Part shown: positions 22,402 to 34,162 of the stretch, one piece after another | How the letters are laid out: each line of letters starts with the position of its first letter | Numbering within the stretch: position 1 is the first letter of the stretch | Origin: Cladosporium sp. IMV 00045 | Taxonomy: Eukaryota; Ascomycota; Dothideomycetes; Cladosporiales; Cladosporiaceae | Assembly (NCBI GenBank): GCA_001931905.2 | Contig: MSJI02000086.1 | Coordinates: 58,847 to 122,846 of the forward strand | Reading direction: 5' to 3' | DNA: 64,000 nucleotides | The notes under the pieces: generated by a model | Databases searched by the model: none | What the model was told of the DNA's origin: nothing | What the model saw: the letters and a program-made list of their open reading frames with translations, nothing else | Position numbers and translations under genes: made by a program

Positions 22402-24613
22402 ATTCGTGTTCGTGTGATGCCTACTTCTTTTGATATGGTCTTCAAACCATTGGATGCGAGGTGCTACATTGGCTCATTTAGGAGGGCGTTCGACTTGAAG
22501 CCGGGCGCTGCCGAGACAAGCCCGATACATTCATGATCTCCCTCGGAAGTCACCTTGTTTCTAGAGTTATACATAATCTTATGCTATATTCGACTCCAGG
22601 ACACAAACGTCCTTCTATTGGCATGCAGTAGTTCTGTCACATGTCTGAAGCTGCCGTATACCGCACGAACGCCTCATCCCCCTTTTCTTCGCAAGCCACC
22701 ACCGCATAGATAGAGATCGCCGTGACTACTGTGCTCATCATGCTCGTAAAGCATATTGTCTAGGGGACCAATGCCTTTGAGTATTTGGAATCTATATTAT
22801 ATGGTATTCCTCAAAGGCGATATGTCCTAGCAATAGCCGCATACCCGCGTGCAGCAGCAGTCAGTCACTCACGCCATCGTGCTAGAAGTGGCTTTCTTAC
22901 ACAAAAGTGACTTGGTGAATTTGCAAACCCACATTTGATGAATATCTTGATATGAAAACCCTCGAACTCAGATCAGGACAATGCGTAGGCTTTTGGCCCC
23001 TGGTTAGGTGCAACCACAGCGTTTCAGGACCGACACATCATGAGTTTGAGTTGGGGTGACACCGCACAGCCAGCGGTGAAGTCAAAACCAAAAGCTCAAA
23101 CACACTTTGCGGTGACCGTGATTGCGATGATCCAGACCCACCATTCGTACTTTCGCCAAACGGGACCATCTCCTACAACCCAGCTAGCCGCCGAATATGT
23201 GGCCGAGGGAACAACTTGGCAAATTTGATCGCTGCTGCGGCCTTCGGGCACCGACAGCATTCGTCATGTTCTCCCTTTGCGCAGACAAACAATGCGCTTT
23301 GTTCTCGCTGCCAGCAAAGGTTCAGAAACAGCACAGCAACACAGCATCTGCGTGTCCGCCACACGCAGGTCGAAGCGCCACATCATTATGCCACCGAGGC
23401 CCCTCCGCAAAAACGCATTCTCCGGGTGTGCAGACCACGTGGTGGGTCCGGGTCAAAACGGTCACCCCAGCGCGCGCTACTCATCCAAACGATTGCAGTA
23501 CCAAGATAGCGGGAGCCAGTTCAAGGAACGATTATAGTGTCACGATTGGATAGGCGATCCAAATGGGCCGGCATCATTTTCTGGCGCCTAATGCGAACCA
23601 GATGGCGCGATGCTACAGGGTCGTCGGGTTGGGCGGTCGGCTGATTGACAGTGCTAAGACCTTGGGAATCCATCTTCTAACTCATCCTTGCTCGGCGGAG
23701 GCGTCATTTTCCCTGCCTCTTCTGCCCCGCGAGGAGAGGGTCGACTGATGGGATGAGATCTCACTCAGCATCAGGGTGTCAGGCGTGCAAGTACCTGACG
23801 CCAAGTTGACACGAGAGCGTCGCAGCGCTGTCGAAGGAAGGGCATAGGGCTGTGTCGTCTCAGAGTAATAGCATCTTTGATAATCCGGAAACACTCGGAC
23901 TGTGTTGAATAATGAGGCGCGCGCGCCGGACGTAGCAAAAGATCGAGTAGGACTTTGCCGGGACGGTACTCCTTGTCAGTGCCTGTCTCTTAGCGGCTCG
24001 TCTCTCCACTCCGCCTCCACAGATACAAGAGTACACGGAGAGGCGCCTCGCTGCCCTCCGTCCCCTCTACTACAACGCGCGAGACTGCTCGCCTTTCTTG
24101 CGTCGTTGCAGTCGGCCACTACTGTGACCATTGTGTGGTGGAAAAATACCAGGCTCGTCACCTGTCGCCTTCAACGTGCGACTCGAGTCCTTCCACAAGC
24201 GCTCTGTCACCAGCCGAGGACCCTGAACGCGCACCACCTCGCAAGACGACAATCGCACGGCCACCTCAACGAGACGCCGCATAACAATCACACCCCTTTC
24301 ACGGCCATTCTGCTGCATACACGAGCACGAGGACACACGCCCGATTACGACAAATCGACTCGGCCGTCCGAAACAACAACATCAGCAATCCATCCTCCAG
24401 CCACGTCCAAGCATTGTACGCTTTCTTGTCTCAGCCAAGCGACCGGATACCAGGGACTTCGTGAGGCGTATACCCAGCATTGTCGACATTTCTCGCTACT
24501 GGACAGAATGTGCCCTGAAGTACGCAGCACAAGCAGACACGGCCTCCGATTCTGTCATACACACCTAGCGGCGCCTCCAAGGCAGCTTTCACCATAAACC
24601 CGCCAAACCGAAC
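22402..24613. other. divergent intergenic, 2.2 kb
   Basis: One of the longest gene-free stretches here. It has several overlapping open frames of 60-230 codons, none with a recognisable domain. The right third (about 23900-24600) is C-rich and probably the promoter and leader of the gene at 24614. Possible non-coding transcripts cannot be seen from sequence. Confidence 0.45.
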
Positions 24614-25532
24614 ATGTCTATCTGGCGTGGCATCCAGTCCGCAATCTTCTACTACGTCTCATGCGCACCATGCGCAGACGCATCGACCCGCAAGCAACGA
24701 AAACGACAAGCAGTCCACGATGAGCAATTACGAACGGAGCTCGAGGCCGCGCATCCGGACTACCCGTCGCAAGCGCCACCGGGCTCAGTCAACCCCAATT
24801 GGGCGGTCGAGATAGAATCAGGGCCGCGCATGCCTAGGAAGCAATTGAGAGCACAAGACGGGAACATCAACCGGACCAGATCCCGAGACCTGGACAGAGT
24901 GGAGAGCAAAAGAGCCAAGCCGACGATGACACGCGCAGACAGCAAGCGAGACCTCAAGCAGAGCGCCACGCAAAGCAGCACTGCCAGCAGCAACGTCGAA
25001 GTCTCCTACACCCGCCGCCACCAGAACCTCATGGTCTACCAACGCCCGGACGAAGAACTCTGGGGTGCGCCCTCCACTTCCAGCATCAACCTGCCCTCCC
25101 GCCCTATTACAGCGCGAACAAAATCCTCCACAACAGCAGACCTCTACCACCAAAGACGGCACCCAGCCGTCAACGACCTCCATCCACCCACAACGCGCAA
25201 GATCACCGCGCCGGAAGAAATCGCCTGGATGCTCCAGCCCTTACCGAGCGCCTCCGTCATGATAGGCAAAGAAGAGCCGCAGCAGCCGCAAAGTCAAAAC
25301 TCAACAACAACCCTCCTTCCCTCGAAGCAGAACCAGCAGCGACGCGAGCAGGAAATCGCCCCGAAGCGCACGAAGCACCGCCGCCCCCCTGACTCCGATA
25401 GAAGCATATGATGCCTCGGAGGATACGATCATCCAGACACCAGACTCGGACAAGGTCATGGGCAAGCCGGAGGAGTGGATCTGGGAGGCCACCAAGAGAG
25501 ATGTCTCTGCTAGGAGAAGTCTGGAGTGGTGA
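24614..25532 (+). CDS. conserved fungal protein of unknown function, with a +1 frame break
   Basis: N-terminus MSIWRGIQSAIFYYVSCAPC, then a basic low-complexity region, followed by DEELWG, VNDLHPP and EEIAWMLQPLPSASVM. This order (short hydrophobic head, ELWG, NDLHPP, WMLQPxPxASVM) recurs in a family of uncharacterised Pezizomycotina proteins. The first frame stops at 25411, soon after the conserved block. A second frame, open from 25266, runs to TGA at 25530-25532 with a plausible end (Ser/Arg-rich, then KPEEWIWEATKRDVSARR). The two frames join if one base is skipped between about 25255 and 25290. No intron with normal borders in the right phase was found. The frame break may be a sequencing error or a mutation. 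Confidence 0.6.
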
Positions 25533-26366
25533 TCTTGTCCTTCTCTCTTCTTTGGTCCACTTTCTTTCCGTTCCAGGTTTTCTTTCCCTTTTTCTTTTTA
25601 TTGTTTCAGATTTGGATTTCCTCCTTCTCGCAAGCGTTCAAAGCATGGAGTTCTGGGTTTTTGGCGGGTTCTTGACCTATTTTTTCTGTTTTTCTTATTT
25701 CCGTCTTCTTTTCCGGTTTTTTCAATTCTTGTTCATGGCACTATCACTTTCACGGACACGGCGGCGCCGTTTTTCTTCTTTTTCTACTTCTGCCTTCTGC
25801 ATCTAATTATTGTTATCTCAATGAAGGAATGCAGCGGCAGCGGCAGTTTTTGGATTTCTCACTTTCTGTTCCTCTCTCGCAAGTTTTCTGTTCCTGCCAT
25901 GGAGAGTTCAGTATTTTCAGTTGGACAAAGGAGGATGGGGATTATTCTATTTCTCACATTGCAGAAGAGACAGACAGAAATGGAATCAAAGATATTGAAA
26001 ATAAAGCGCAAAGAATACGGAACGGAACACCATCCTGCTACTGCCTGCGTGTGATATCATCAAGTGAAATCAAAGGGACGGCTCTTTCCTAAGTGATGCG
26101 TAGGCAAGCGTCCACCTCCCAATGTCTTCTCTCTATCTACCGCAATATTACTGTCTATGCTTCACGAGTGTAAAGGAATTCCGCAAAGATGTGAATTGAG
26201 TAACGGGCAAGATGACTAAAGCAGTAGCAAGAAATTTGAGGCATGCTTTCAATTGTGGCACTATTCATCAAGGTCCCAAGTACCGTCTCACACTTATCTT
26301 CACGGTCCTACAGCAAACTCATAAAAATACAAAACATGCATAAGAAAATCCCGCTCTCGATCCCTT
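25533..26366. other. convergent intergenic, 834 bp, pyrimidine-rich
   Basis: Strongly T/C-rich from 25540 to about 25800, then AT-rich. It lies between two 3' ends, so it is probably untranslated region and spacer. No gene is seen. Confidence 0.5.
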
Positions 26367-29339
26367 CTAAAGAAGACCCAACTTAATCTTCCTCTTCCCC
26401 GTACTCCCCTCCAGCTCATCCTCAATCCTCACCCTGACCTTCTCAAACAACTCGACCTGCCTCTTGCCCTTGCCCGCAGCAGCCTCGAACTGAAGTCTAT
26501 ACTCCGCCTGATCGAAAACGCCATCGACCTCATCCCTCTCGGAGCCGACCAAATCCTTCAAGCGAATGAGCCCCTCGATGCCAAAGCGCGGCACGAAGAC
26601 CACAAACCCGTTGCTGAAAATGCGCATGACGAAGCCGTCCTCCTCCAGCACGCGGCCCTTGAGCGCCTGGCCGACGTAGAATTCGACCGAGGCGCGGCCC
26701 GCCTGCTGCGCGTTGCGGTGGCGGAAATTGATGTTCCTGCACACGCCTTCGAGCTTGCCGCGCGACTGCAGGCTGGCGTCCAGCGGCTCGTAGTCGATCG
26801 CCGCCGCCAGCTGCCGGTGCACTTCCAGGTCGGCGTAGCGGCGGATGGGCGACGTGAAGTGCGTGTAGATCTCAGATGCCAGGCCGTAGTGCCGGAATTC
26901 CGGGTAGGAGAGCGTGCCCGCGCAGAAGTACTCGGCGCTCATCATGCAGCGCGTTGCGAGGATGCGGACCAGGGTGTTGAAGAAGGGGTTCTCGGTTTCG
27001 GTGCAGGTGTCAAGGCTGTCGGCGAGGGCCTTGGAGGAGTCTGTGCGGAGTTCCATGCCCTTCTTTACTTTCAGCTGGTTGGAGAGTTCTTCGAAGTTCG
27101 TCTTGGGTGGCGCGGCGTGGCGGCGGAGTAGGGCGGTTTGCGGGAAGGCGTCATTGATCTTCGAGGCGACGGAGATGTTGGCGAGTAACATGAATTCCTC
27201 GACGAGCTGGTTTGTGTCCAGAATTTCTTTAGTCTTCACATCGATGGGGTCTGATGTTTCGCTCTCGGCCTCGACGCGGACCTCTGGGGATGCGAGGTTG
27301 AGCGCACCAGCGGCCATACGCTTGCCTCTGAGCTTCTTTGACAGCATCATGAGGTGGCGCATGCCTGCGGTCAGCTCGTCTTGTTGTGAGTTGTCATCAA
27401 TGCGAAGCTGTGCCGCTTGATAGCTGAAAGCCTCCCTGCTGCGAATCACGCTCTTGGTGTAGTCTGCGTTGACAATGTTTGCGTCCTGGTCGAGTTCCCA
27501 AATGACACTGAATGCGAAACGCTCGACGTATGGCTTCAGCGAGCACAGGTCTGTACCAAGTAGCATAGGTAGCATGTCGATACGCTTGTCCACCAAGTAG
27601 ACTGTCGTTCCACGAAGCGAGGCTTCCTTGTCCATGGCGTTGTTCGGTCGAACGAAGTTGGAGACGTCGGCAATGTGAACACCGACCTCAAAGTTGCCGT
27701 TTGGCAGCTTCTTTGCGTGCAAGGCATCATCAATATCCACACAGCCAGGGGGGTCAATGGAGCAGATGATCAAATCACGAAGGTCACGACGACCGCGCCA
27801 TCCAGGGTCCTCTTTTGACGCGGGTACCTTCCAGTCATGTCCTTCAGCGGGCAAGCAATCGAGCACAGTCTTTGGGAATGGTCTGTATTGCACGTCCCAT
27901 TCGAGCAGTAGAGCTTCCGTCTCTGCTCCCTTCGTTTCCAATTCGCCCAGACTACGAACGAAATGTCCGAAAGGGTAGCGAGAGTCACGTCCCCAAGAAT
28001 CCACTGCAACAAGCACACGTTTACCAAGTAAGCTTGCGGCTTGTCTTGTACGTACACGGATCTTGGGCACCCGCTTGTCCATGGGAACGAGGAAGACAGT
28101 CTGCTGTGCTTGTCCGTTCTTTGAGCCTCCGCGAACCGAGTCACGGTCAATGTGACCAACGTATTGTCGCCAGTTGCGCTTGATGATACCGACAACTCTG
28201 GCAGTGGGTCGAGGCTGGTTCTCAGCGCCAGCAGCGTGTGTCTTCTTGACCTCTTCTTGCAGAGCACGGCGTTCCTGCTCAGTGACAATACCTTCAGACT
28301 CGTCTTCGTTGTCGGCATTCTCATTCTTGTTGACTTCGTCCTCCTCAATGACCTTAGATGAAGGTGCCTTCCATTGGTCCTTGGGAAGCACTTCGACAAC
28401 CACAACATCGCCAGACACAGCACGGTTGCTGTTCTCTCTGCCTTGAATGATGAGCTGGCGATCGAAAGCAGGGACGTGAACACTGCCCTCCAGATAATTG
28501 TATGTCGAAACGTTGAAAATTCCTTGGTGCAATGTTCCAGCCTTCACGCCTGTGAGCATAGCGCTCATTGACATGTACTCGGGGTAGAACATCTCGGCCT
28601 TGCCGTCTCTAGTGGAGGATCGCTCAGGGATCATGTCCAGCAACTTGTCCGCATCCGGAAGTTGGGAGACATAATCGCGCAGAGGGTAAGCCGTGACGTT
28701 CTCTGCTTTGCCCTTGCGAATGTTGTCTCGGTCATCACTGATCATAACGACCGTTGGGCACCTCGCGCTGTTGCGGCCACTGACGGCTTGCTGCAGATGT
28801 TCATTGTACCACGCACAAGCCCTTCGAATGGCCCTGTCGTTTCGGTCGTTGATGGTCTCACCAGCCTCGCGCTGGACGTAGGTTTCCAACCTGAAGTCGT
28901 TGAAGAAAACATAGAAGCGCTTGCCATCGTTCTTGGTCAATGCGATCAGCCGATGATAAAGTGGCAAACTCCTGTTCTTGACTTCTTCGAGAACGGTCTG
29001 AAGCACAATCACATCGGTGAAGGCTCCTTCGGCCTCAAAAAGGTCCATTCCATTGAGAAAGGCGTTTGTGTCCGGGAGTAAGTAGTGGCCTTGGGGAAAT
29101 TGCTTGGTGCCAGCCGGGGTTGCGCTGAGCACGAAAGGAGCAGCTTTCTGATGGTAGCCCGAAGCTTGTTGTTCGAGGCATGTTGTGCAGAGCTGACTTG
29201 AGCACGGAATGTCCTGGCGAAGGTACAGTTCGCGAACAATCTTTTGAACCTTGCCTGATTTGAGAGTTCGGAGGTAGGTTTTGCTGCTCAAAGTCGTCGT
29301 CGGAGTCGTCGTCGCATGCGACCTTTTGAGCGAGGTCAT
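26367..29339 (-). CDS. DIS3: exosome exoribonuclease Dis3/Rrp44
   Basis: Single exon, 990 aa (yeast Dis3 about 1000). Domains in order: CR3 zinc-type motif with Cys at 46, 51 and 54; PIN endonuclease (about 85-250), with the acidic residue in LPDTNAFLNG at D90; two cold-shock-type domains (about 260-490); the RNB exonuclease, with the metal-binding aspartates in CSIDPPGCVDIDDALH and the stretch GTDLCSLKPYVERFAFS; and a C-terminal S1 domain ending KRKIKLGLL. It is the catalytic subunit of the nuclear and cytoplasmic RNA exosome and degrades RNA 3' to 5'. Both nuclease sites look intact. It is divergent from VMA13, with 302 bp between starts. Confidence 0.97.
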   Translation of the reverse strand: MTSLKRSHATTTPTTTLSSKTYLRTLKSGKVQKIVRELYLRQDIPCSSQLCTTCLEQQASGYHQKAAPFVLSATPAGTKQFPQGHYLLPDTNAFLNGMDLFEAEGAFTDVIVLQTVLEEVKNRSLPLYHRLIALTKNDGKRFYVFFNDFRLETYVQREAGETINDRNDRAIRRACAWYNEHLQQAVSGRNSARCPTVVMISDDRDNIRKGKAENVTAYPLRDYVSQLPDADKLLDMIPERSSTRDGKAEMFYPEYMSMSAMLTGVKAGTLHQGIFNVSTYNYLEGSVHVPAFDRQLIIQGRENSNRAVSGDVVVVEVLPKDQWKAPSSKVIEEDEVNKNENADNEDESEGIVTEQERRALQEEVKKTHAAGAENQPRPTARVVGIIKRNWRQYVGHIDRDSVRGGSKNGQAQQTVFLVPMDKRVPKIRVRTRQAASLLGKRVLVAVDSWGRDSRYPFGHFVRSLGELETKGAETEALLLEWDVQYRPFPKTVLDCLPAEGHDWKVPASKEDPGWRGRRDLRDLIICSIDPPGCVDIDDALHAKKLPNGNFEVGVHIADVSNFVRPNNAMDKEASLRGTTVYLVDKRIDMLPMLLGTDLCSLKPYVERFAFSVIWELDQDANIVNADYTKSVIRSREAFSYQAAQLRIDDNSQQDELTAGMRHLMMLSKKLRGKRMAAGALNLASPEVRVEAESETSDPIDVKTKEILDTNQLVEEFMLLANISVASKINDAFPQTALLRRHAAPPKTNFEELSNQLKVKKGMELRTDSSKALADSLDTCTETENPFFNTLVRILATRCMMSAEYFCAGTLSYPEFRHYGLASEIYTHFTSPIRRYADLEVHRQLAAAIDYEPLDASLQSRGKLEGVCRNINFRHRNAQQAGRASVEFYVGQALKGRVLEEDGFVMRIFSNGFVVFVPRFGIEGLIRLKDLVGSERDEVDGVFDQAEYRLQFEAAAGKGKRQVELFEKVRVRIEDELEGSTGKRKIKLGLL

Positions 29340-29641
29340 CTTGACCTCGTTGCCTGTGTGGTTTCAATGATGTACAGGCACGACTGTGTGGCGTTTGGCC
29401 GTGATATGCGGTCAGTCGTTCAGAAGGTACTGCTTGGCGTTGCGATCTGAATCTTTGAGCCGCTACGGCGGACGACAAGCCGAATTGTCACGGGATCCAT
29501 ACGTCAGGCGCCGTAGCTTCGAGCTCGCTCCTAGACGCCTGGACCGACCAACTGGACCAACGAGGCCATTCGACCTCGCAGAAGTCATCTCGAATCAGCC
29601 AACACTTTCCCCTTCGGATCAGTCCCCTTAACGCAGCAGAC
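29340..29641. other. divergent promoter, DIS3/VMA13
   Basis: 302 bp between two start codons. No recognised element beyond general GC-rich promoter sequence. Confidence 0.5.
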
Positions 29642-31152
29642 ATGTCTCTCGATCCGCCCGCATACATCTCCTCGCTGCAGAACAACATTCGCGCACGGCC
29701 GATCAGCTGGGAGGGCGCCGTGAGAGCCAAAACAATCACTGAGGAGGACCTGAAGAAGATCAAGGCGATAGACAAGGTGCGCAAGGAGCAAAGGAAACAG
29801 ACCATCGAGGCGGACGTCAAGACATACACACAATTGCTGTTGGGCGGCGAGAATGTGAAGAGCATATTCGAGAGCGCCGCGAAGCGGACAGACATCCTGC
29901 AATACATGCTTGTGCTTGCTGGAGACCTTGTAGATGGTACGCTTCGTCGCATTGTTTGTATTACGCAAGTAAGAGACTAACACGCATTTCTTCAGACATC
30001 CCCGAACTCACCAACTCGCTTGTCAGACACCCTGAGCCATTCAAGCCACTCCTTCCATTGTTGAAGCAGTCGCCTAGCCCAGAGGACCCCATTCCTCTCC
30101 TCGCATCAGCTCTCCTCTCGACTCTACTTGGTCATGCATTGCAAGCCTTCCCCAAGTCCAACTCAGCCATTGATGAAGCCCTCCCCAAGACCTATACATA
30201 CATCGCGCAACTCAGCAAGCAGTCCGACGCCAACCTGCAGGACATCGCATGCCAGGAATATTCTGCAGTTCTCCGAACCCACAAGTCTCGCCAGCTGTTC
30301 TGGAAGCAACGGCAAGAGACTCTTTCTCCCTTGATTGAAGTACTCCGCTCAGCGACGGGTGGCAGAGACTCGGACAGCACCCTCAACAACGGCAGCGGCA
30401 ACGCCTCCAGCACACGCAGTGTAGCTGAGAGCAATTTGAAGGTCGGCGGTAGTGTTGGTCTGCAGCTTCTCTACCACATCCTTCTTGTCATTTGGCAACT
30501 GAGCTTTGAGGGCAAGCTCGTCGGCCCCGGCCTTGACGAAGATCACGACATCATCCCGCTGTACACTTCCCTCCTGCGCGTCTCTCCCAAAGAGAAGACC
30601 ACGCGCATGATTCTCGGCACACTCAACAACATTCTCTCGGCCAACAAAGACACCCTACTCCCCGGTGCTATCGCCGTTCGCCTCCCTGCCGTCCTCCAGA
30701 ACCTGAAGGGTCGCCAGGTTGCCGATCAGGACCTGCAAGAGGACCTTGACAACCTCTCTACCCTTCTAGAGGAGTACACGTCATCCCGCACGACGCTGGA
30801 GACTTACGCGGGCGAACTTGACTCCGGACATCTCCGCTGGTCGCCCCCGCACAAGAATGCCGATTTCTGGAGGGAGAATGCCATGAGCATCATCACGACG
30901 GAGAACGGCGCGTACCTGCGCAAGCTCGCAGAGATTTTGAGCAAAGACTGGTCCAGCGACAAGCAAGTGCTCGCCATCGGTTGTAGCGATGTAGCGTTCC
31001 TCGTGAAGCAATGCCCCGAGAAGCGTTCAACTTTGGAGAAGGCTGGCTTGAAGGCAAGAGTGATGGCTCTGATGCAGGATGACAACGAGAGCGTCAGGTG
31101 GGAGAGCTTGAGGGCAGTTGGCGAGTGGCTGAGATACAGCTTTGAGTCGTAG
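29642..31152 (+). CDS. VMA13: V-type ATPase subunit H
   Basis: Exons 29642-29936 and 29996-31152 (59-nt intron) give 483 aa; yeast Vma13 is 478. Marks of the family: ISWEGAVRAKTITEEDLKKI near residue 21, and in the C-terminal domain LRWSPPHKNADFWRENA, followed by KVLAIGCSD-like and ESVRWESLRAVGEWLR armadillo repeats. Subunit H links V1 to Vo and is needed for ATP-driven proton pumping at vacuole and Golgi. It also blocks ATP hydrolysis in free V1. Peripheral, on the cytosolic face. Confidence 0.94.
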
Positions 31153-31820
31153 AAGCTTTTGCTTGTGAGGCAGCATGGGTGGCGTTGCCTGCCAGACTAG
31201 CGATTTCTTGTTTTTTTTTTATATATTGTAGCGAATTATACGGGTGACCTGCTTTTCTATGCTCTTGACATACTGTAGAGTAGCATGGAGTTCTCGCATG
31301 CTCAGCACCTATCACAGACGCGCCGTCCTTGTCGAACTGCTTTATTTGCCGAACGTTCAACACGGCATAAAATGCATCACTGCCTTACAGAGACCAAGAT
31401 TTGCCCTTGACACTGCCTTTGCCAGATTCAAGTACAATAGCGGCACGGAGGCGTCTTCCACTATGCATCCTGCCAGGCAACAGCATTATTTTGTTCTCAC
31501 TTGAAGACGAACCACAAGCATGCATAAACTCAGCTTCCAGGCTCTTACGCACGAACATGCCGTTTCTGGGCGTGCAAAGAAGCCCAAGCGTAACGGTCTT
31601 GAAAGTGAAGTCGGCTATCGTACCGCATTCTCTCATCCCTCCAGACGAACCTCGGTATCTGCGCTTTCGTTGCCGCCACCACCCTTACCAAGGAAAAAAA
31701 AAAGTCTCAATTAGAACCCTCCAGGCACACCCGCCCGGCATTATCCACAGCCAGCGCAAACGAGCCGGTCGACTCCCATCCTCCCATCCTGTCTGTTCAG
31801 ACCCACGTCCGGCCGTAACA
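31153..31820. other. intergenic, 668 bp
   Basis: 3' flank of VMA13 and promoter of the thioesterase gene. A poly-T run near 31212 and a poly-A run near 31695 are visible. The thioesterase frame stays open upstream to 31401, but that part lacks a conserved pattern. Confidence 0.5.
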
Positions 31821-32903
31821 ATGATTGCGCCAAGGCTGTTGTCCGCGCCCTCGACCTCACTTCCATCCTCCATGCAGCCGGGCATATCTCGGGGGCTCAA
31901 CACCGCTATCGCTGCTGGCAGGCGGCGGTGGATGTCGTCGGTCCGGCGCCGCGGCGGTGTTGGTAGTAGCGTGGTATCATCCTCGGCAGCGAGATATATC
32001 AAGAGTTCCGACGCCCGATCGCGACTGTTTCCCTCCTCCGTCTTATCGTCAGCCCGCTATCAGAGCACCTCATCCAACTCACCCGACCCGTCAGCACCAC
32101 AACCCGTCGTCGTAACCCCATCTGCCACCGTCCCTATACCCCCACCCGCCGACGCCGCCGCCGCTTCTCCTCCAACCTCGCGCGTCAAAGAATCCCTCAT
32201 AACCACCACCCTCATCGTCCTCTTCTTCTCCGCCGGCCTCATCATGTCCGCCGCCCCCGCCGCCGACACCGTCAACGGGTTCCTCAACCCACCAAGCGAC
32301 GCCGAAACCCTCACCATGTTCCAACCGGCTACGCCCGAAACCGCCTCGATCAACGACCACATCACCACGCACCCGCTGGCAGTAAAACTGCGCGCCCAAG
32401 CCGGCGTGGTGGAATCGCGCCCCCACCTCAAAATCCCCGAGGCGATGCGCCCCCACAACCTGACAGGCGGCGTGCTGCTCGGCGCCGGCAAGATCGAAGT
32501 CCCGCCTCTCAGCCTAGCCGAAGCGAGCGCGGAGCTGCCTCGCCTCACGCAAATCGCCTACCTCGGCCCCTCGCTGTGCGGACACCCGGGCATCGTGCAC
32601 GGCGGGCTGCTGGCGACTCTTCTGGATGAAGGACTCGCGCGCGCCTGCTTCCCCGCCCTCCCCAACAAGGTCGGCGTGACCGCTAGTCTGAAAATCGACT
32701 ACCGCGCGCCGTGCCCTGCGGGGACGTATGTGGTTCTTAAGGCTGAGACGACGAAGGTCGAGGGCCGCAAGGCGTGGGTTAAGGGCTGGATTGAGCAGTT
32801 GACGGAGGATGGGGAGGCGGGTACGAAGCTCGTTGAGGCGGAGGCGCTGTTCATTGAGCCGAAGGGCGCGGCTAGCATGGCTAGGATTTACAGTGGTGCA
32901 TAG
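31821..32903 (+). CDS. HGG-motif (hotdog) thioesterase, probable mitochondrial membrane protein
   Basis: Single exon, 360 aa from the ATG at 31821; the preceding CCGTAACA is a good context. The first 60 residues are basic and Ser/Arg-rich, as in a mitochondrial presequence. A hydrophobic helix follows (TTTLIVLFFSAGLIMSAA). The hotdog domain has PGIVHGGLLATLLDEGLARA, with the HGG motif and the acidic catalytic residue region, and KIDYRAPCPAGTYVVLKAE. Fungal proteins of this kind are presumed to hydrolyse acyl-CoA esters; the chain length is not known. The frame is open for 140 codons upstream, but a start there would bury the presequence. Confidence 0.86.
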   Translation: MIAPRLLSAPSTSLPSSMQPGISRGLNTAIAAGRRRWMSSVRRRGGVGSSVVSSSAARYIKSSDARSRLFPSSVLSSARYQSTSSNSPDPSAPQPVVVTPSATVPIPPPADAAAASPPTSRVKESLITTTLIVLFFSAGLIMSAAPAADTVNGFLNPPSDAETLTMFQPATPETASINDHITTHPLAVKLRAQAGVVESRPHLKIPEAMRPHNLTGGVLLGAGKIEVPPLSLAEASAELPRLTQIAYLGPSLCGHPGIVHGGLLATLLDEGLARACFPALPNKVGVTASLKIDYRAPCPAGTYVVLKAETTKVEGRKAWVKGWIEQLTEDGEAGTKLVEAEALFIEPKGAASMARIYSGA

Positions 32904-33531
32904 ACTGGGTATGTTGAAAGAAAAAAGATGGAATGGATTGGTTTAGTAATTGAAGGGTTGGCAATTTTTTTGGCAGCAGAATCGGCTGGTTATGGAAGAG
33001 CGAGCATTTGCCTTGGGCTAGATGGCTTTTTTGGGCGCAATTTTTGTATAGATAGTACCGTGGAAGGACGGGAAGACAAAGCTGCATAGACACTATAGAA
33101 AGAGAGGAACGTAAAGAGACGACTCAAAAGAAAAGCAATCCATTACGATTCAATTTACTAGTATATCATACTGCACTCGAATTGATCGATAGGGAACAGA
33201 AGAAAAAAGTAAGGAATCAAATCATGCAAACACGAAAATATCTTTCTTCATTGCTCTTAATCTCCTCCATCAAATGCCCTGGAAAGCATCCAGGTAATAA
33301 GTACGCCAATGCTATGCTGTAGCACAAAATCAAAGCCTTGGAAGCCTTGCAGTAGTCGTTATCGTCATATGTCTCCTTTCTTTCTTGTGTCACACACATG
33401 CCCTCTCTCTCTCCCTGTTCCATCAACACATGCATTCCGTCCCGCAGCAGCATCCAGGCGGCGCGGGTAGTGTCGTTGACCCCTTCGTGTCTCCTTCCTC
33501 TCTGTGCACTCCGATCTTCCGGGTCGGTCAT
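32904..33531. other. convergent intergenic, 628 bp
   Basis: AT-rich 3' flanks of the thioesterase (+) and MMS2 (-). Nothing gene-like is seen. Confidence 0.55.
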
Positions 33532-34162
33532 CTAGAAGTTGGTGCCCTCAGGCGGCTGCGGAAGCTTCTTGTTCTGCGGCGCGGCCATGTAGCGGCGGAT
33601 TTCGATAAGGACGGTCTCCATCGTGAAGTCGCGCTTCCATGTCGCTATGCTGGGGAGCTTGGCGAGGTCGACCTGAATAGAGGGAGATGATTGTTAGCGG
33701 TCACGTGTACCGATTCCGGCTGGCCAATGAATGCAACACTTACTTTGCCGTTGTTCGGGTTCACGCAGGGGAGGTTGACTTTGCTGATGAAGGTGACGTC
33801 GGGAGGGGAGTCGGGGTATTCGGGACCGCAGTGGATTTTGAGCGAGTAGATGCGGTTTTCGTGGACGCTCTGTAATGTAGTCGTGATTAGTAGGAGTGGC
33901 TCTTTCAGGTCGGACTGTGGTGAGATAGATCGCATACGTGAGGCGGGCCGAGGATGGTGCCGTTCCAATTGGTCATGAGCAGGTCATCGCCTTCGTCCAG
34001 ACCGTATGAGCAGGCCTCTATAAAGTTGTCTTGTTAGTGGATTGATCTTCTGGCAAGGCTGGAGTGCATTGACGATGATGTTTCCTTACCGGCTCCGAGA
34101 CCTTTCTCGCCCTTTTCCAACTCTTCCAGCAGACGGAAGTTACGCGGTACTTTTGCGCTCAT
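33532..34162 (-). CDS. MMS2: ubiquitin-conjugating enzyme variant Mms2
   Basis: Four exons: 34162-34090, 34017-33938, 33869-33744 and 33672-33532, with introns of 68-72 nt, giving 139 aa (yeast Mms2 137). It starts [20 protein letters not shown] and contains [20 protein letters not shown] and [18 protein letters not shown]. The active-site Cys context of true E2 enzymes is absent, as expected for a UEV. Mms2 pairs with Ubc13 to build Lys63-linked ubiquitin chains, for example on PCNA in error-free DNA damage bypass. It is divergent from RPL9, 372 bp between starts. Confidence 0.95.

Noticed and set aside
23902..24597. 231-codon open frame before the gene at 24614
   Set aside because: Low-complexity composition, no domain, and it lies where a promoter and leader are expected.
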